This document shows, one piece after another, positions 20,328 through 20,353 of a stretch of 20,353 nucleotides of DNA; within the stretch, counting starts at the first letter, position 1, and each line of letters begins with the position of its first letter. Both the position numbers and the translations under genes were made by a program. Under the pieces are notes generated by a model, which had not been told where the DNA came from, ran no database searches, and saw nothing but the letters and a program-made list of their open reading frames with translations. The DNA is from Bacteroidales bacterium UBA1253. Its GTDB lineage: Bacteria > Bacteroidota > Bacteroidia > Bacteroidales > Paludibacteraceae. The DNA is taken from positions 23,722 to 44,074 of the forward strand of contig DBVX01000074.1 of assembly GCA_002308815.1 (NCBI GenBank). Reading direction: 5' to 3'.

Positions 20328-20353
20328 CTTCAAGCGGTAATCCAATATAGCGG
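20328..20353 (+). repeat. Right terminal repeat of segment 3 (cut by window edge)
   Basis: All 26 bases to the window end are identical to 19088-19113, including the core CGGTAATCCAATAT (20335-20348). The hairpin's second arm (TTACCGCTT) would lie beyond the edge. Confidence 0.85.

Overview
The window reads as chromosomal DNA of a Bacteroidales bacterium, probably close to Prevotellaceae. The grounds are: promoters of the Bacteroidetes type (TTTG, about 20 bp, TAnnTTTG) at many genes; a BspA-like leucine-rich-repeat protein; a lipocalin-like lipoprotein; secreted proteins ending in a Y(N/D)xQG motif; and ATPases with DUF234/DUF4143-type tails. No rRNA, tRNA or recognisable transposase was seen. 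Genus level is inference.

Positions 1-9034 hold nine co-directional genes on the minus strand, probably one long transcription unit read right to left: recR, a small membrane protein, a HAD-like phosphatase, a GNAT acetyltransferase, a periplasmic GH13 amylase, then a tripartite exporter (TolC, HlyD-type adaptor, two ABC-2 permeases, the last running off the left edge). Three gaps in this run carry arrays of a 7-bp repeat. Positions 9035-10935 hold an AT-richer secreted protein with its own promoter and a perfect 18-bp bidirectional terminator.

Positions 10957-13218 hold a divergent pair: a putative HTH-like regulator (minus) and a transmembrane Hanks-type kinase with a duplicated periplasmic module (plus). 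Their promoters interleave. Positions 13363-15799 hold three exported proteins: a small outer-membrane barrel, a lipocalin-like lipoprotein and a BspA-like LRR protein.

The right 4.5 kb (about 15854-20353) is the most interesting part. Three AAA ATPase genes, two intact and one missing its ATPase half, each lie in a segment starting with ATATTGGATTACCG and ending with its reverse complement CGGTAATCCAATAT. Just inside each left boundary is a small regular repeat array whose sequence is specific to that segment: alternating half-sites every 27 bp, AAAAAGAGT every 32 bp, and AAAAAGTGCGCTCAC every 33 bp. Each intact gene then has a CTTG-N20-TACYTTTG promoter. Segments 1 and 2 are separated only by a composite palindromic junction. 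Segments 2 and 3 are separated by about 470 bp holding two promoter matches and a long hairpin with a UUCG loop. I read these as modular, possibly mobile 'array + ATPase' units with terminal inverted repeats and no known transposase. That reading is inference; the boundary and array structure is visible directly.
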